DNA of 22,978 nucleotides, from the NCBI GenBank assembly GCA_964421495.1, contig CAYQXO010000032.1, positions 1-22,978 of the forward strand, read 5' to 3'. Of the stretch, positions 6,384 through 13,904 are shown one piece after another; position 1 is the stretch's first letter; every line of letters starts with the position of its first letter. The position numbers and the translations under genes were made by a program. The notes beneath the pieces were generated by a model. That model did no database searches. It was not told the origin of the DNA and saw only the letters and a list, made by a program, of their open reading frames with translations. This stretch comes from CAJXOW01 sp964421495. GTDB taxonomy: Bacteria; Bacteroidota; Rhodothermia; Balneolales; Balneolaceae.

Positions 6384-7400
6384 ATGAATATTCGCATAGC
6401 ACTTAGTATCGGGGACATAAACGGGATTGGGCCTGAAATCATCCTCAAGGCGCTGCAAAATACCAAAGTACCCTTTACTCCTGTAATATTGGGCTCCGCA
6501 TCGATTATTGACTATTACAAGCGCATTCTCGGAATACGGCTTGATTATCATTATGCCGAATCGGAGGATGAAATCGTTGACCGGAAAGTCAACGTATTAA
6601 ATATACTCGACAAGGAGGAAGTAGATCTTCAACCGGGCACTATTTCGGAGGAAGCCGGTCACATAGCTATGCAGGCGGTGGCCCGGGGAGTGGAACTTTG
6701 CACCTCGGGGAAGGCTTCCGCCCTTGTTACGGCTCCCTTGTCCAAAAAAGCGATAAACCGTGCCGGCTACCGGGTACCGGGTCACACGGAATTTCTGGCC
6801 GAGAAAACCAAGTCTACCGAATACATGATGATCATGGTCAACGAAGGATTGCGGGTGGGCCTGGCGACCATTCACGTTCCCCTGCAGCGGGTGGTCCCCT
6901 TGTTGAACACCCCCAACATCACCCGGTTTATTCGCATCATGCATCGTAGTCTCGTACGGGACTTCAATATTGCGGAACCCGGCATAGCGGTACTCGGAGT
7001 CAATCCCCATGCCAGCGACGGGGGAGTTATCGGCACGGAGGAAGAAAAAATGATCAAGCCTTCCCTGCAGAACGTACAAGTAGATGGTATTAAAGCCGAC
7101 GGTCCTTTCCCGGCCGACGGTTTCTTTGGCAATCGCACCTATAAAAAATACGATGGAGTTCTGGCTATGTACCATGATCAGGGCTTGATTCCTTTTAAAA
7201 CGCTATCTTTCAACAAAGGGGTCAATTTTACGGCGGGACTGCCGTTCATCCGAACTTCTCCCGATCACGGCACGGCTTTTGATATAGCCGGTACTAATCA
7301 GGCGTCTCCCGAATCTTTTATAGTGGCTATGAATCAAGCGTACGAACTCACTTTAAATCGACGCAAAAACCAGCAAAGTAACAGCCGGGAAACGGTATAA
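6384..7400 (+). CDS. pdxA: 4-hydroxythreonine-4-phosphate dehydrogenase
   Basis: This enzyme oxidises 4-phosphohydroxy-L-threonine in the DXP-dependent route to pyridoxal 5'-phosphate. The 338-residue length is normal. It opens with IALSIGDINGIGPEIILKAL; the metal-binding histidines correspond to H164 (ATIHVPL), H209 (GVNPHASDGG) and H264 (AMYHDQGLIPFK), and PGHTEFLAEKT and TSPDHGTAFDIAG are also intact. It looks fully functional. It follows the GWxTD gene by 72 bp and precedes a methyltransferase by 24 bp, so the three are probably cotranscribed. TATCTTTC just upstream of the gene (about 6335-6342) resembles a -7 element but lacks a -33 partner at the right distance. Confidence 0.97.
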   Translation: MNIRIALSIGDINGIGPEIILKALQNTKVPFTPVILGSASIIDYYKRILGIRLDYHYAESEDEIVDRKVNVLNILDKEEVDLQPGTISEEAGHIAMQAVARGVELCTSGKASALVTAPLSKKAINRAGYRVPGHTEFLAEKTKSTEYMMIMVNEGLRVGLATIHVPLQRVVPLLNTPNITRFIRIMHRSLVRDFNIAEPGIAVLGVNPHASDGGVIGTEEEKMIKPSLQNVQVDGIKADGPFPADGFFGNRTYKKYDGVLAMYHDQGLIPFKTLSFNKGVNFTAGLPFIRTSPDHGTAFDIAGTNQASPESFIVAMNQAYELTLNRRKNQQSNSRETV

Positions 7401-7424
7401 GCCAAATATTCTCCGATTTTACCT

Positions 7425-8222
7425 ATGCAAGAAGTAAAAAAGTCTACGAACATTTATACCGCCCTGGCGTCGGTTTACGATAAGGTAATGGAGGAGGTCA
7501 ATTATGAATTATGGGCGGATTTTATCGATGAGATCATGCAAACGCATCACCCGGATCCCTACGATATTCTGGAACTGGGATGCGGCACCGGATCGCTGAC
7601 TCTTTCGCTAGACGAATTAATGTGTTACAAAATTTACGCTACCGATAACTCTCCCGAGATGATCGAGGTTGCCCGCAGCAAAGCCCGGAATATGATTACT
7701 TCTCAAGTCAGTTTTGGTCGGCTGGATTTCCTTGACCTCACTCCACTTCATCCGCAAAAATTTGATGTGGTTTTACTTACCTTCGACAGTATCAACTACC
7801 TGCGGCGCGAAAACGAGGTACTTCGTTTGTTCAACCAGGTAAAGCATACGCTTCGCCCGAAAGGAATCTTCATCTTCGACTTCACCACTCCCCAGAATTC
7901 CGAGCAGGCAATAACCTCGCTGGATGGTGAAGAGGGATTCTGCGAGAACTTTTACTATCACCGTAATAGTCATTATGATACAGAAGAACGTATACATACG
8001 AACACATTTACCATTCAACAACTTGACGAACAGCGGAGCCAGGTCGTTCAAACCTTTCGCGAAGAACATAAACAGCGTATTTACTCGCTTCGAGAAATAC
8101 AGCGATTGGTAGATCGGAGTGAACTGAAAATATTATCCCAATACGAAGGCTTTGATCTAGTTGAAGCTGATCATGACAGTCTTCGTGTAACCATGACCTT
8201 ACAATGTCCACAGACGCCGTAA
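7425..8222 (+). CDS. Class I SAM-dependent methyltransferase
   Basis: A 265-residue Rossmann-fold methyltransferase. Motif I is ELGCGTGSLTLSL (about residues 50-62), followed by an acidic strand end (YATDNSPEMIEVARSKA) and FDVVLLTFDSINYL as the motif IV region. The C-terminal half is a beta-rich extension typical of small-molecule methyltransferases of this type. The substrate cannot be inferred. Its last 19 bases overlap the start of ftsE, suggesting coupled translation. Confidence 0.85.
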   Translation: MQEVKKSTNIYTALASVYDKVMEEVNYELWADFIDEIMQTHHPDPYDILELGCGTGSLTLSLDELMCYKIYATDNSPEMIEVARSKARNMITSQVSFGRLDFLDLTPLHPQKFDVVLLTFDSINYLRRENEVLRLFNQVKHTLRPKGIFIFDFTTPQNSEQAITSLDGEEGFCENFYYHRNSHYDTEERIHTNTFTIQQLDEQRSQVVQTFREEHKQRIYSLREIQRLVDRSELKILSQYEGFDLVEADHDSLRVTMTLQCPQTP

Positions 8223-8893
8223 TAACATTCGACGACGTATCCGTCAATTACCAGCATCGCCAGGTGCTGGATAACATCAATCTCACACTGCAAAACGGGG
8301 AGTTCAAGTACCTGATTGGACAAACCGGTGCCGGCAAGAGTTCTATCCTGCGACTTATTTACCGGGACCTCCTTCCGGACAGGGGTGATGTCTGGGTAGC
8401 CGGATATAATGTAAATACGATGAAATCCAGCGAAGTGCCCTATTTACGCCGTCGGCTGGGAATTGTTTTCCAGGATTTTGAATTACTTCCGGACCGTGAC
8501 GTATATGAAAATGTAGCCTTTTCTCTCAAAGTTACAGGTGAAAAAAACCGGACAATCAAAAAACGGGTCATGGAAGTGCTCGGCCTGGTGGGATTGAGCC
8601 ATAAACACAAGAGTATGCCTCTTGATTTATCGGGAGGAGAAAAGCAACGGGTGGTTGTCGCACGCGCACTGGCCAACGAGCCCCGCATTATGCTTGCCGA
8701 CGAGCCGACCGGCAACCTTGATCCGGAAGTCTCCCACTCCCTGATGGAACTCTTTGAGCAAATAAACGACCGTGGAATGGCCATCCTTATGGTGACGCAT
8801 GATTACGAACTGGTACGCGACCATCCGCATTCCACGCTGAAGATTCAAAACGGTCAGTTAACAAAAGTTTCCGATCAGGCGCTCCTTCAGTAA
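8204..8893 (+). CDS. ftsE: Cell division ATP-binding protein FtsE
   Basis: A 229-residue ABC ATPase of FtsE size. With FtsX it activates peptidoglycan hydrolysis at the division site from the cytoplasmic face. Walker A GQTGAGKS (39-46), Q-loop Q90, signature LSGGEKQR (142-149), Walker B RIMLADE (161-167), D-loop and switch H199 are all intact. The opening ITFDDVSVNYQHRQVLDNINL and VWVAGYNV agree with FtsE. The ATG lies inside the 3' end of the methyltransferase gene. No ftsX follows; queG comes next, so ftsX must be elsewhere. A LolD/MacB-type ATPase is the main alternative. Confidence 0.85.
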   Translation: MSTDAVITFDDVSVNYQHRQVLDNINLTLQNGEFKYLIGQTGAGKSSILRLIYRDLLPDRGDVWVAGYNVNTMKSSEVPYLRRRLGIVFQDFELLPDRDVYENVAFSLKVTGEKNRTIKKRVMEVLGLVGLSHKHKSMPLDLSGGEKQRVVVARALANEPRIMLADEPTGNLDPEVSHSLMELFEQINDRGMAILMVTHDYELVRDHPHSTLKIQNGQLTKVSDQALLQ

Positions 8894-8974
8894 TACCGGT
8901 TGAGCATAATCGGGTCGGAATGTTCCACTCTCAGGATTTTTAACTGAAAATAAGCGGCATGTAACCGTTGCCTT

Positions 8975-9922
8975 ATGGATTTGATCAAGAAAACGGAGGA
9001 CGTTCGCCAACAAGCCTATCAACTGGGATTCGATGCCTGCGGTTTTGCCCGGGCAAGGCGACTTGAGGAAGAGGAACGGCGGCTGGAGGAATGGCTCAAC
9101 CAGGGACGGCATGGAAACATGTTGTGGATGGAGAATCATTTCGACAAACGAGTCGATCCCACCAAGTTGGTTCCCGGCGCCAAAAGTGTCGTATCCGTAC
9201 TCGGTAGTTATCATCATCCCGATCATGAAGAGCACACTCAATTGAAAGAGGTTCCCAAGATCTCCAAATACGCCCAAAGCCGGGATTATCATAAGGTTTT
9301 CAAGAAGAAGCTCTATGAACTCTTCAAGTACACCCGTGAATTGATCGGCAACGTTCAGGGTCGCGTGTTCGTGGATTCCGCTCCCGTACTGGACAAAGCC
9401 TGGGCGGTGCAGGCAGGAATTGGCTGGCTGGGCAAAAACTCGATGTTGCTGAATAAACAACTCGGGTCGTACTTTTTCATCGGGGAGATGATCGTGGACA
9501 CCGAGTTCAGATATAACGAGGTAACGACCGACCACTGCGGATCCTGTACGCGCTGCATTGAGGCTTGTCCCACGGACGCCATCTACGAACCCTACCGAGT
9601 TGATGCAACCAAATGTATCTCCTACTTCACGATCGAACTCAAAGACCAGATGCCGGAGGAATACAGGAAGCAAGTCGGAGAATGGATGTTCGGCTGCGAC
9701 ATCTGCCAGGAGGTCTGTCCCTGGAACCACGACGCTCCCTATGGAACGCTGGAAGATTTACACCCCCGCCCGGAACTGCAAAACCATGAGATGGAGTACT
9801 GGGAAGAGCTGGATCTGGAAAAATACAACCGCATAACGGAAGGAACCCCCGTGCGGAGGGCCAAATATGAAAAATTCCGCGACAATGTAGATGCGGTAAT
9901 CGAGAATCTTAAAGAGCGTTAA
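8975..9922 (+). CDS. queG: Epoxyqueuosine reductase
   Basis: QueG is a cobalamin and iron-sulfur enzyme that reduces epoxyqueuosine to queuosine in tRNA. At 315 residues this is the short form without the HEAT-repeat tail. The catalytic Asp corresponds to D134 in VDSAPVLD; GWLGKNSMLL is the conserved segment after it. Eight cysteines for two [4Fe-4S] clusters are present: C188, C191, C194, C198 (CGSCTRCIEACPTDAI) and C214, C241, C244, C248 (CDICQEVCPWN). The gap to ftsE is 81 bp. It ends 14 bp from the convergent sigma-factor gene, with no hairpin terminator between them. Confidence 0.96.
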   Translation: MDLIKKTEDVRQQAYQLGFDACGFARARRLEEEERRLEEWLNQGRHGNMLWMENHFDKRVDPTKLVPGAKSVVSVLGSYHHPDHEEHTQLKEVPKISKYAQSRDYHKVFKKKLYELFKYTRELIGNVQGRVFVDSAPVLDKAWAVQAGIGWLGKNSMLLNKQLGSYFFIGEMIVDTEFRYNEVTTDHCGSCTRCIEACPTDAIYEPYRVDATKCISYFTIELKDQMPEEYRKQVGEWMFGCDICQEVCPWNHDAPYGTLEDLHPRPELQNHEMEYWEELDLEKYNRITEGTPVRRAKYEKFRDNVDAVIENLKER

Positions 9923-9936
9923 TTTATTTCTATTAT

Positions 9937-10572
9937 TTAAAACTCATCTCGCCGGTCCTTCAACGCCTTATAGAGCAATTCGCGGGCCCGGTAAATGTGC
10001 GCTTTTACCGTTCCCAGCGGCAAATCCAACTCATCGGATATTTCCTGGTAGCTTTTTTCCTCCATATGGCGTTGCCGAATCACCTTCCGATATTTTGCCG
10101 GTAAATTTTCGATAGCCTCCCGGATGATTCGCTTACGCTGCTTCCGAATTACGGCACGGTCGGTTTCTTCTTTCTTGTCCGGCAACTCGATGTCCATCTT
10201 TCCTTCCCTGGTTTGGACCGGCTCATTGATGGATAGCGTTTGAAGCTTCTTCTTGCGCAGGTAGTCGATCGTATGATTTTTGGCTATTCGGTAGAGCCAG
10301 GTCGAAAAGGCATAGTCGGTATTGTAGGAACCAATACTGTCAAACGCTTTCATAAAGGTCTCCTGGACCAGGTCTTCCACAACACTTTGTTCGCGGACCA
10401 TTTTTCCGATGTAATAATGCAGGGGTTGGCGATAGCGCTCGACAATTTGCTGGTATGCCGATTCATCCCCCTCTTTTGCCTTACGAACCCATTCGCGGTC
10501 AACTTGTGATTGCTCAGTGGTGTCCCCTGAATGACCGGCGGTTTTATTGTGTATTTTCGATGAATCCGACAT
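9937..10572 (-). CDS. RNA polymerase sigma factor, sigma-70 family, ECF type
   Basis: A 211-residue sigma factor. Region 2 covers about 36-108 (ESAYQQIVERYRQPLHYYI, VEDLVQETFMKAF, FSTWLYRIAKNHTIDYLRKKK) and region 4 about 150-203 (IENLPAKYRKVIRQRHMEEKSYQEISDELDLPLGTVKAHIYRAREL). There is no region 1.1 or 3, as expected for the ECF class. A 35-residue hydrophilic N-terminal extension precedes region 2. No anti-sigma or zinc-finger gene is adjacent; downstream is the convergent queG and upstream is the divergent beta-barrel gene. It may control envelope genes, as many such factors do, but the sequence does not show its target. Confidence 0.93.
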   Translation of the reverse strand: MSDSSKIHNKTAGHSGDTTEQSQVDREWVRKAKEGDESAYQQIVERYRQPLHYYIGKMVREQSVVEDLVQETFMKAFDSIGSYNTDYAFSTWLYRIAKNHTIDYLRKKKLQTLSINEPVQTREGKMDIELPDKKEETDRAVIRKQRKRIIREAIENLPAKYRKVIRQRHMEEKSYQEISDELDLPLGTVKAHIYRARELLYKALKDRRDEF

Positions 10573-10989
10573 TAATACTCAGGTCCTGTTATAAAAATAA
10601 TTTTAAATACTATTTTATGCACCGTTATTCTAATCAGAGTTAACCCCGTTATGTAACAAGTCTTCTACCCCTTGACTTTTATCAGCTCCCGTATGCCTAA
10701 AGTTGATATTCAAATTGGAGCTTAACACGTAATCCTTCTAAGTTCCACACAACTTATCAAGGATAATGAAGACAACGAATTATAATTTAAATAAGGTTAA
10801 ATCAAATTCGAAATGCGACCTTGCACAATGACTCCTGGCAGGGGATTAATTGGTCAAGGATCACAATTTCAGTAGGATCACCATGTATTTTTAATAAAAT
10901 TCTGCTTAATAATTTTAATTTTTTTATATTCTTAAAGACTTCACATGATATATTTATCACAAAACTGAACGAAAATTAAGGGAATCTAT
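10573..10989. other. 417-bp A/T-rich gap between divergent genes
   Basis: No gene is visible. It must hold the start signals of the sigma factor (leftward) and of the beta-barrel gene (rightward). Small structures include AGCTCC/GGAGCT arms (10684-10689 and 10717-10722) around TTGATATTCAA, and a direct repeat AGGATCAC (10857-10864 and 10874-10881, 17 bp apart). None is strong enough to name. TATATTTA near 10950 could be a -7 element for the barrel gene. A leftward leader for the sigma factor contains AGGAC about 14 bp before its ATG. Confidence 0.5.
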
Positions 10990-11517
10990 ATGAAACGTCA
11001 TTTTCTAGTTATTGGATTAATCTGCGGAATGTTTGCAGTAACTGCGCTAACAAATCAAGCTCAGGCACAGGAAGTTGGAGGTAGTCTAATTTTCGGTAGT
11101 GAGATCGAAAATCTCGGTATACGTGCTGACGGTGCATATGACATTAATGAACAATTCCGAGGGGCGGCAGATATTACTTTCTTCTTTCCAAAAAGTATAG
11201 GAACCAACACGGACTGGACCTGGTGGGCCATCAATGTAAATGGACACTATAAATTCCCGGTAGAAGGAGATGTTGGACTTTATGGATTAGCAGGGCTGAA
11301 TTTCGCAACAATAAGGGTAAAATCGGAATTCACCAATCCTATTAACAATCAGACCTCAACGAATACGTCATCAAATTCGGAAGTTGGTCTTAATATTGGG
11401 GGTGGTGTCGAGTATCCAATGGATTTTGGTAACCTCTTCGGTGAATTAAAGTATACCGTCAGTGATTTAGACCAACTTGAAATAAATGCCGGTGTTCGTA
11501 TACCAATAGGAAATTAA
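10990..11517 (+). CDS. Small outer-membrane beta-barrel protein (porin-family, OmpX/OmpA-barrel-like)
   Basis: A 175-residue exported protein. Signal peptide residues 1-26 (MKRHFLVIGLICGMF..., cleavage after AQA). The mature part alternates hydrophobic and polar residues in strands, with aromatic girdles and turns (GVEYPMDFGNLFGELKYTVSD, LEINAGVRIPIGN), consistent with an 8-stranded barrel ending at the C-terminus. Loop residues around 120-130 are Asn/Ser/Thr-rich. AAGGGA lies 7 bp before the ATG. The gene is followed by a strong terminator. It is divergent from the sigma factor. The transported or bound molecule is unknown. Confidence 0.8.
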   Translation: MKRHFLVIGLICGMFAVTALTNQAQAQEVGGSLIFGSEIENLGIRADGAYDINEQFRGAADITFFFPKSIGTNTDWTWWAINVNGHYKFPVEGDVGLYGLAGLNFATIRVKSEFTNPINNQTSTNTSSNSEVGLNIGGGVEYPMDFGNLFGELKYTVSDLDQLEINAGVRIPIGN

Positions 11518-11552
11518 CCACTTCCACGTTATTACATCTTGATTACATCTGC

Positions 11553-11588
11553 AAAAAAGGCGGTCTGTTTCCACGGGCCGCCTTTTTT
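11553..11588. terminator. Strong bidirectional rho-independent terminator
   Basis: AAAAAA (11553-11558), a 10-bp stem starting GGCGG (11559-11568 pairing with 11573-11582, two G-T pairs, 4-nt loop), then TTTTTT (11583-11588). The symmetric A and T runs make it work in both directions, ending the barrel gene and the leftward tatA-gatA-M28-prmA group. The stop codon of the ppx/gppA remnant lies within its T-run. Confidence 0.9.
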
Positions 11589-11987
11589 AATTCTGCAATC
11601 CCGCGTATTCCAAAATAGCTCCATGTCGAATACCGCCGGCCGATATCGTCATCTTGCTCATCGAAAAATGGTGCATAACGGCTTCCAGTATTAACACCCC
11701 GGCCAGAAAAACATCCGCCCTGCCCCGCATAACCTCCGGATAACACTTCAATAAGGCATCCGGTTCCGTTCTCACAAGCCATCGAACTTTCTCATGCAGG
11801 CTATCGGCCGTGATTAAATCGCCGTTGATCAGGTTGGAATGATAAGATTCATTGCCATCGCGGGTAATATATCCTTGCCGAGGCGGGGAATTCGCTGCCG
11901 CTCTTCTTGTGTTGCCAATCGGTTTCCATTCCACTCGGCTACCAGCAACAATATCGTATTACTGCCGATGTCGATAGCTGCATACAT
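11587..11987 (-). pseudogene. Decayed Ppx/GppA phosphatase (internal deletion and frameshift)
   Basis: Reading from the ATG at 11987 gives 52 residues beginning MYAAIDIGSNTILLLVAEW, the unmistakable start of the exopolyphosphatase/pppGpp phosphatase family, including RLGKDI, and then a TGA at 11829-11831. In another frame, ending at 11589-11587, is the family's C-terminus: YPEVMRGRADVFLAGVLILE and ISAGGIRHGAILE. An intact enzyme is about 300 residues or more; only about 130 codons remain, so the central catalytic part (roughly residues 45-215) is gone and the two ends are out of frame. It lies 9 bp after prmA at the end of the operon. A functional copy may exist elsewhere. An assembly error could explain the frameshift but hardly the missing middle. 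Confidence 0.85.
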
Positions 11988-11996
11988 AATCTACCG

Positions 11997-12863
11997 TTAA
12001 ACCTCGGCCTGTTCCGGATGCGAAGATTTTTGATAATGCATACATATCCATTCTCCCTCGCGGGTCGTTTCCCGTAAAGATGCGTATTTCTGCAGGTTTT
12101 CATTTTCCTCGATTTGCGAACGATCGGAACGGGTTAGTCCCGATAGTACCAATGTACCCTCTGCTTTGAGTCGCTCCAAAAAAAGGGGAAGCATCGGAAG
12201 GATGACGGAGCGGTTAATATTGGCGATGATAACGTCGAAGGTCGTATCGTCGGGGATAACCTGCTGGTCTCCCCGGACCAGCGTCACTCGTTCTTCAACA
12301 TCATTCAACTTCGTATTTTCCGACGCATTTCGGTAGCTCCACTCGTCAATATCAAATCCAAAAACCCACTCCGCCCCCATTTTCACCGCCGCGATAGCCA
12401 GAATGCCCGTCCCGGTGCCGGCGTCGAGTACTTTATCCCCCTCCTCCACGATTTCGGGCATCTTCCTCAAGATAAGGCGCGTCGACGCGTGATATCCCGT
12501 TCCAAAAGACATTTTGGGATCTATTTGCAACAAGGTTGTATTGGAGGGCGATTCGATCTCGGACCAACTGGGTCTGATGAAAAATTTTCCTACAAATTGC
12601 GGGGTCAGCGTCTGTTCCCACGCCTCATTCCAATTCCGGTCCTCAATATATTCCCACGAGTCAAGTTCCGCCCGGAATGTGTACCGTTTCAGCAGGTTTT
12701 CAAGATTTTCCAGTTTGGAAGAGGTGAAATCCTTTTCGCTTATAAAGGCGATCAACATATAATCCAATTGCTGGAAGCCGCTGAACCCCTCCGAAACAAG
12801 ATCCGCTATCAACTGATCCTGCCACTTCGTATTTACTCGAATATTTAACTTTATATATTTCAT
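11997..12863 (-). CDS. prmA: Ribosomal protein L11 methyltransferase
   Basis: PrmA methylates ribosomal protein L11 in the cytoplasm. The 288-residue length fits. The N-terminal substrate-recognition domain (about 1-90) is followed by the class I methyltransferase fold with MSFGTGYHASTRL (118-130), VLDAGTGTGILAIAAVKMGA (motif I, from 145) and DVIIANINRSVILPML in place of the usual NILA/NPP motif. The GTGYHASTR variant replaces the more common GTGxHxTT, as is frequent in Bacteroidota-type PrmA. The gene is 17 bp after the M28 gene and 9 bp before the ppx remnant. Confidence 0.93.
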   Translation of the reverse strand: MKYIKLNIRVNTKWQDQLIADLVSEGFSGFQQLDYMLIAFISEKDFTSSKLENLENLLKRYTFRAELDSWEYIEDRNWNEAWEQTLTPQFVGKFFIRPSWSEIESPSNTTLLQIDPKMSFGTGYHASTRLILRKMPEIVEEGDKVLDAGTGTGILAIAAVKMGAEWVFGFDIDEWSYRNASENTKLNDVEERVTLVRGDQQVIPDDTTFDVIIANINRSVILPMLPLFLERLKAEGTLVLSGLTRSDRSQIEENENLQKYASLRETTREGEWICMHYQKSSHPEQAEV

Positions 12864-12880
12864 GAGGTTATATGAATAAC

Positions 12881-13885
12881 CTAAAGTCTATTATAGATCA
12901 ACTCGGTCAACAACGAACCGACGCCTTTCAGTGTTCTCTTATCGATAATATCCAATCGATCTCGATGCGTGTGCCAATATGGTGGAAATTCTGCCGATCC
13001 ATCCGTCTTAACACGATGATCAATGATATTTATAGCGGGAAAGTTCAATATTTGATTGATAATTACGTGATCGTCCGAAATTCTTGCTCCCTGTCGGTCC
13101 GGGAAGAGCGACGAAAACCCTTTCTGTTCAGCAATAGACCATATTTCATCCACCAAAGCGGGCGCGTACGTCAACGAATATTGTTCTTTCAAAAATTGGG
13201 CATTGGTCCCTCCCACCATATCCAGTAATATGCCGAACCGGGGTTGATACCCGTCGACGGGCGGATGATTCGCCCAGTATCGGGATCCCAGGAAGTAGTG
13301 ACCCGGGTCGCCCGATTTGCCGTAGTCTTCTCCGTCAAACAGGACAATATCAACTCCCAGGGGCGGTTCATGTTGTGAGAAAAGTCGGGCCATCTCCAAT
13401 AATACGGCCACGCCGCTCCCCCCGTCGTTAGCTCCCAGGATGGGCTGTAAGCGCCGTTTATCGGCTCGGTCGGCCCTGGGACGGGTATCCCAGTGAGCAC
13501 AAAGCATGATGCGATCTCGAGCGGCTGGATTGAACGAGGCCACTATATTGGTTAATTGCAGGGTATCCTGCTCATATCCCTCGTGAATAAAATTTTGTTG
13601 ATAGACGTAAGACGATCCTGCCAGGGAAACCAGTTTATTAAAAAGGTAATCCCTGGCCCGTTGATGTCCCCGGGATCCCGGATTACGGGGACCCAGCTCC
13701 ACTTGTTTTTCGATATAATGATAGGCTGAATCGGCTGAGAAGGCGGGAACCGTTCGACCTTTTCTCTCGAAAAGTAGTTTGTCGTCGTCCGTATTACAGG
13801 CAGGCAGGGAAAACAAACCCAGCAGGATAGTTCCAACCAAAATTAAGAGAACTTGCCTGCCTCGAGGCATCTGCAATCTTTTCAC
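12881..13885 (-). CDS. M28-family zinc peptidase / glutaminyl-peptide cyclotransferase-like lipoprotein
   Basis: A 334-residue envelope protein. A basic start, hydrophobic stretch and lipobox SLPAC with Cys at about residue 30 indicate a lipoprotein. The M28 fold is shown by LCAHWDTRP (129-136), GANDGGSGVAVLLEMAR (zinc ligand D154), LFDGEDYG (E186), LDMVGG and WHTHRDRLDIID (H305). The ligand pattern D-E-H and the overall size match bacterial glutaminyl cyclases, which make N-terminal pyroglutamate; an aminopeptidase is the alternative. The first start is a GTG at 13885 with AGGTGAG upstream; an in-frame ATG at 13870 is possible and leaves the signal intact. It lies 19 bp after gatA. Confidence 0.87.
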   Translation of the reverse strand: MKRLQMPRGRQVLLILVGTILLGLFSLPACNTDDDKLLFERKGRTVPAFSADSAYHYIEKQVELGPRNPGSRGHQRARDYLFNKLVSLAGSSYVYQQNFIHEGYEQDTLQLTNIVASFNPAARDRIMLCAHWDTRPRADRADKRRLQPILGANDGGSGVAVLLEMARLFSQHEPPLGVDIVLFDGEDYGKSGDPGHYFLGSRYWANHPPVDGYQPRFGILLDMVGGTNAQFLKEQYSLTYAPALVDEIWSIAEQKGFSSLFPDRQGARISDDHVIINQILNFPAINIIDHRVKTDGSAEFPPYWHTHRDRLDIIDKRTLKGVGSLLTELIYNRL

Positions 13886-13904
13886 CCCTGCTCACCTGTT
13901 TCCA

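Noticed and set aside
8858..9730. A 290-codon minus-strand frame opposite queG
   Set aside because: Complement of queG with its fixed cysteine codons; no recognisable domains.
10857..10881. Direct repeat AGGATCAC, 17 bp apart
   Set aside because: Two 8-bp copies in a 417-bp gap may be chance; noted only within the gap entry.
11829..11987. The 52-codon Ppx-like frame as a genuine small protein
   Set aside because: It holds only the start of the family and stops by frame change; the matching C-terminus is just downstream in another frame, so decay explains it better.
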